A stretch of 8,611 nt of DNA, from contig DAIDHU010000511.1 in assembly GCA_027451915.1 (NCBI GenBank), positions 1 through 8,611 on the forward strand, in the 5' to 3' direction. How positions within the stretch are numbered: position 1 is the first letter of the stretch; the number at the start of each line of letters is the position of its first letter. Position numbers and translations under genes: made by a program. This DNA is from Thiomonas sp. GTDB taxonomy: Bacteria; Pseudomonadota; Gammaproteobacteria; Burkholderiales; Burkholderiaceae_C. The notes below the pieces were generated by a model that saw only the letters and a list, made by a program, of their open reading frames with translations, was not told the origin of the DNA and ran no database searches. Below are positions 6,235 through 8,611 of the stretch, piece after piece.

Positions 6235-6480
6235 ATGAGCAATAAAGGGCAGTTGTTACAAGACCCCTTCCTGAATCTGCTGCGCAAGGAGCATGTTCAG
6301 GTTTCCATTTATCTGGTCAATGGCATCAAGTTGCAAGGCCATATCGAGTCCTTCGACCAATACGTGGTCCTGTTGCGCAACACCGTCACGCAGATGGTGT
6401 ACAAGCACGCAATTTCCACCGTCGTCCCGTCCCGTCCCGTGAGCTTCCACGTCGGTGCAAGCGAGCCCGAAGCTTCCTGA
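6235..6480 (+). CDS. hfq: RNA chaperone Hfq
   Basis: This 81-residue Sm-like protein forms a hexameric ring that pairs small RNAs with target mRNAs. Relative to E. coli there is one extra residue at the N-terminus (MSNKGQLLQDPF). The proximal-face residues are Q9, D10, F40, Y43 (Phe in E. coli), K57 and H58 in VYKHAISTVVPSRPV. The distal-face Y26 lies in VSIYLVNGIKLQG. The rim motif is R17-K18-E19-H20, where E. coli has RRER; RKEH is common in betaproteobacterial Hfq. The C-terminal tail (FHVGASEPEAS) is short and carries two glutamates. The gene's first part is AT-rich compared with neighbours and uses the rare TTA codon at 6256-6258. It sits between der and hflX. In E. coli hfq is followed by hflX as well, but it follows miaA rather than der. 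A strong GGAG site and a likely own promoter precede it. Confidence 0.99.
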   Translation: MSNKGQLLQDPFLNLLRKEHVQVSIYLVNGIKLQGHIESFDQYVVLLRNTVTQMVYKHAISTVVPSRPVSFHVGASEPEAS

Positions 6481-6484
6481 ACCA

Positions 6485-6507
6485 GCGCTGCCCCGGCCGG
6501 GCAGCGC
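6485..6507 (+). terminator. Perfect 9-bp hairpin just after hfq
   Basis: GCGCTGCCC (6485-6493) and GGGCAGCGC (6499-6507) are perfect inverted repeats around the 5-base loop CGGCC, starting 4 bases after the hfq stop. The stem is very stable but no T-run follows. It could be a partial terminator or attenuator, a Rho-linked stop, or a 3'-end stabiliser that sets hfq levels apart from hflX. Confidence 0.5.
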
Positions 6508-6512
6508 CCGGC

Positions 6513-6528
6513 CCCCCGCCCACGGGGG
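6513..6528 (+). promoter_or_regulatory. Second short stem next to the hflX ribosome site
   Basis: CCCCC (6513-6517) can pair with GGGGG (6524-6528) around GCCCAC. It ends 3 bases before the AGGAAG of hflX. It could compete with, or be stacked on, the hairpin at 6485-6507, and could influence ribosome access to hflX. This is inferred from sequence only. Confidence 0.25.
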
Positions 6529-6531
6529 TCC

Positions 6532-6537
6532 AGGAAG
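6532..6537 (+). promoter_or_regulatory. Ribosome binding site of hflX (AGGAAG)
   Basis: AGGAAG is the strongest Shine-Dalgarno in the hfq-hflX gap. It lies 4 bases (6 counted from AGGA) before a GTG at 6542. This supports a GTG start there over the ATG at 6455, which lies inside hfq. Confidence 0.6.
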
Positions 6538-6541
6538 CACG

Positions 6542-7780
6542 GTGGTCAGCGGCGGTTCCCCGGGCGCGCCTTGCGCCGTGCTCGTGGGGGCCGATGTGGG
6601 ACAGGATCACCCCGACCCGCAGTTGCAGGAACTGACCGAGCTCGCCGTGTCCGCGGGGCTGCGACCGGCGGGCCTCAGTTTCAGCCGCAGGCGCCACATC
6701 GACCCGGCCTTGTACCTGGGTTCGGGCAAGGTGGCCCAGATCAAGGAGCAGGTGCTCGAGGCCCAGGCTGGTTGCGTGCTGTTCGACGCCAGCCTGTCGC
6801 CGGTGCAGCAGCGCAACCTCGAGCGCGAGTTCGGCGTGCCCGTGTGGGATCGCACGGCGCTGATCCTGGAAATCTTCGCGCGCCGCGCACGCAGCGGCGA
6901 GGGCAAGCTGCAGGTGGAACTGGCGCGCCTGCGCCATGCCGCCACGCGCCTGGTGCGGGGCTGGACCCACCTGGAACGCCAGCAGGGCGGCATCGGCCTG
7001 CGCGGCGGCCCGGGCGAGAAGCAGATCGAACTCGACCGGCGCATGCTCGAGGACAAGATCAAGCAGTTGCAGCTGCGTCTGCGCAAGCTGCAGCGCCAGC
7101 GCTCCACGCAGCGCCGGTCGCGGCGCCGCGGCTCGCAGCTGCAGGTGTCCATCGTCGGCTACACCAACGCCGGCAAGAGCACGCTGTTCAATGCGCTGAC
7201 CCACGCTCGCGCCTACGCGGCCGACCAGCTGTTCGCGACCCTCGATACCACCACCCGAAGGCTGTGGCTGGGCGAGGGCCTGACGGCCGTGCTCTCGGAC
7301 ACCGTGGGGTTCATCCGCGATCTGCCGCACAGCCTGGTCGAGGCCTTCAAGGCCACGCTGGACGAGGCTGTCGAGGCGGACCTGCTCCTGCATGTCGTCG
7401 ACGCCTCCAACCCGCAGGCCGAGCAGCAGATCGAGCAGGTGCAGCAGGTGCTGCGCGAGATCGGCGCCGAGCAGGTTCCCCAGATCCTGATCTACAACAA
7501 GATCGACATGCTCGATGGCCCGGTTCCGCCCACGCGCCGGCAGGTCGCGGGCCGGCTCCGTGCTAGCATCGCCAGCTTCGATGTGAGCGCGCTGAGCGGG
7601 CTCGGGCTCGATGCCTTGCGCGAGCGCCTGGGCGAACTCGCGCATGATCGGCTGCTTGCATCCGACGCCGAGTCCGAGACCCGCGCCGAGCCCGCGCCCG
7701 GGTTGGCGGCCCAGGCGGCGGCCTCCGCCGGATCGGCCGAGGCCGCGGACCGGCAGGCCGACTCCGTGCATCCCGTCTGA
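6542..7780 (+). CDS. hflX: GTPase HflX (ribosome-splitting factor)
   Basis: This protein has 412 residues from the GTG at 6542. HflX binds the 50S subunit and uses GTP to split stalled or hibernating ribosomes, for example after heat stress. The N-terminal domain contains 'SFSRRRHIDPALYLGSGKV' and the family signature GGIGLRGGPGEKQIELDRR, with GGPGE at residues 155-159. A charged, probably coiled helix follows (residues about 168-198, many Arg, Gln and Leu). The G domain has GYTNAGKST (from G206), DTVGFI (from D253) and NKID (319-322). It ends with SALSGLGLDALRE, the G5 region. The C-terminal 40 residues are Ala/Glu/Asp-rich and look disordered. The start rests on AGGAAG at 6532-6537. An ATG at 6455 would overlap hfq by 26 bases and add a Pro-rich stretch without family similarity. 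hflK follows after 17 bases. Confidence 0.96.
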   Translation: MVSGGSPGAPCAVLVGADVGQDHPDPQLQELTELAVSAGLRPAGLSFSRRRHIDPALYLGSGKVAQIKEQVLEAQAGCVLFDASLSPVQQRNLEREFGVPVWDRTALILEIFARRARSGEGKLQVELARLRHAATRLVRGWTHLERQQGGIGLRGGPGEKQIELDRRMLEDKIKQLQLRLRKLQRQRSTQRRSRRRGSQLQVSIVGYTNAGKSTLFNALTHARAYAADQLFATLDTTTRRLWLGEGLTAVLSDTVGFIRDLPHSLVEAFKATLDEAVEADLLLHVVDASNPQAEQQIEQVQQVLREIGAEQVPQILIYNKIDMLDGPVPPTRRQVAGRLRASIASFDVSALSGLGLDALRERLGELAHDRLLASDAESETRAEPAPGLAAQAAASAGSAEAADRQADSVHPV

Positions 7781-7797
7781 CATTCCCTTCGTTCCCG

Positions 7798-8611
7798 ATG
7801 CGACTCGTTCCGATCCGTACTCCGCAGCGCGGCCCGCTGGGTTCGCGCCCGTTGCAAGCGGGAGAAGGCGACCCCGATGGGGGCCGTGGCTCCCGTGGCG
7901 GCCCTGCGGGTGGCGACGGCCGCGGCGGCACGCCCCCGGAAGGCGACCGGCGCAATCCGCGCGGCCAGGGCCCCGGCCGCCCGCCCGACCTGGACGAACT
8001 CTGGCGCGATTTCAACCGCAAGCTCAACGGCCTGTTCGGGCGTCGGCGCGGCGGCGGCGGTGGCGGGCTGCGTCCGCCGCGCCGTCCCGGCGGCTTCCCC
8101 GCCTCGCCGCGCACGCTGGGGCGTGCGCTCGCGGTGCTGGCGGCGGTGCTGGCCCTGGGCTGGCTGGCCTCGGGCTTTTTCGTGGTGCAGCAGGGACAGG
8201 TGGCGGTGATCACCCGCCTGGGCGCGGTGTCGTCGGTGGACCAGGCAGGGCTCAACTGGCACTACCCGGCGCCTTTCGGCAACGCCGTCGTGATCGACGC
8301 CGACACCCTGCACACCCAGCCCGTGGGTGATTCCTCGGTCGGCACCCTCAGCGGAGCGCCCCGGTCCTCGATGCTCAGCGCCGACGGCGACATCGTGGAC
8401 CTGCGCCTGAGCGTGCAGTGGCGCGTGGGCAACGCGCTGGACTTCGTGTATGGCGACCGCGATCCCGAGGCCGCGGTGTCGCAGGCGGCGCGCGAGGCGA
8501 TCCGCGGGGTCATCGGCGGCATGACCCTGCAGCAGGTGATGCACGGCGACCGCTCGGCCATGGCCCGGGACGCGCAGCTCCGGGTGCAAAAACTGCTCGA
8601 CCGCTGGAACA
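7798..8611 (+). CDS. hflK: HflK, regulator of FtsH protease (3' end outside window)
   Basis: The frame from the ATG at 7798 is open for 271 codons to the window edge. HflK and HflC form a large SPFH-family inner-membrane assembly that encloses and modulates the FtsH protease. The first 60 residues are Gly/Arg/Pro-rich. The HflK-specific motif PPDLDELWRDFNRKLNGLFG follows at residues 62-81, then a second Gly/Arg-rich stretch. One membrane segment lies at about 107-130. The band 7 domain begins with FFVVQQGQVAVITRLGAV, then GLNWHYPAPF, then 'MLSADGDIVDLRLSVQWRV' and 'REAIRGVIGGMTLQQVM'. The missing part would be the end of the band 7 domain and the coiled coil. No ribosome site is visible before 7798. 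The upstream in-frame sequence has no ATG or GTG nearby, so the start is likely but not certain (a TTG at 7852 is an alternative). The gene follows hflX, as in E. coli. Confidence 0.95.
   Translation, partial: MRLVPIRTPQRGPLGSRPLQAGEGDPDGGRGSRGGPAGGDGRGGTPPEGDRRNPRGQGPGRPPDLDELWRDFNRKLNGLFGRRRGGGGGGLRPPRRPGGFPASPRTLGRALAVLAAVLALGWLASGFFVVQQGQVAVITRLGAVSSVDQAGLNWHYPAPFGNAVVIDADTLHTQPVGDSSVGTLSGAPRSSMLSADGDIVDLRLSVQWRVGNALDFVYGDRDPEAAVSQAAREAIRGVIGGMTLQQVMHGDRSAMARDAQLRVQKLLDRWN

Noticed and set aside
6455..6541. ATG at 6455 as the hflX start
   Set aside because: It overlaps hfq, adds a Pro-rich stretch read from the hairpin region, and lacks the AGGAAG spacing seen before the GTG at 6542.
6386..7783. 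Minus-strand open frame of 465 codons opposite hfq and hflX
   Set aside because: Composition is that of a shadow frame, and the hflX G motifs on the + strand are unambiguous.
1..8611. A new defence, mobile or biosynthetic system
   Set aside because: All nine genes are recognised housekeeping families in a known conserved order. I saw no integrase, transposase, repeat array or foreign-looking cargo.

Overview
The window looks like a conserved chromosomal housekeeping block from a GC-rich betaproteobacterium. The gene order rodZ - ispG - hisS - yfgM-like - bamB - der - hfq - hflX - hflK is, from general knowledge, the order in Burkholderiales (Burkholderia, Bordetella, Ralstonia and relatives). 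The Hfq sequence (starts MSNKGQ, rim motif RKEH) and the beta-type spacing of the IspG cysteines fit that placement. I cannot name the genus. All nine genes lie on the + strand. The first (rodZ) and last (hflK) are cut by the window edges, and the other seven are intact with no frameshift. No gap between genes exceeds about 135 bases. I saw no tRNA, rRNA, CRISPR, insertion sequence or phage gene.

Layout: 1-131 is the C-terminal tail of RodZ (cell shape). 142-1434 is IspG (isoprenoid precursor synthesis, Fe-S enzyme). 1529-2806 is HisS (histidyl-tRNA synthetase). 2867-3502 is a YfgM-like membrane-anchored TPR protein. 3502-4653 is the BamB lipoprotein (outer-membrane protein assembly). 4690-6099 is Der/EngA (double GTPase for 50S assembly). 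6235-6480 is Hfq (RNA chaperone). 6542-7780 is HflX (ribosome-splitting GTPase). 7798-8611 is the first 271 codons of HflK (FtsH protease regulator). The yfgM-bamB and hflX-hflK junctions are tight or overlapping, which suggests cotranscription. The larger gaps (ispG-hisS, hisS-yfgM, der-hfq, hfq-hflX) carry the only regulatory-looking structure.

The genes split into an envelope group (RodZ, YfgM, BamB, HflK) and a translation/RNA group (HisS, Der, Hfq, HflX). This mix is a known feature of the locus, so I do not claim a new system here. What deserves a second look is small-scale: a perfect GC-rich hairpin just after hfq followed by a second stem next to the hflX ribosome site; an AT-rich island with an A-rich leader over the hfq start; a 12-base tandem repeat in place of a Shine-Dalgarno before hisS; a two-codon ORF whose stop overlaps the der start; and a hairpin inside der at the boundary between its two GTPase domains.
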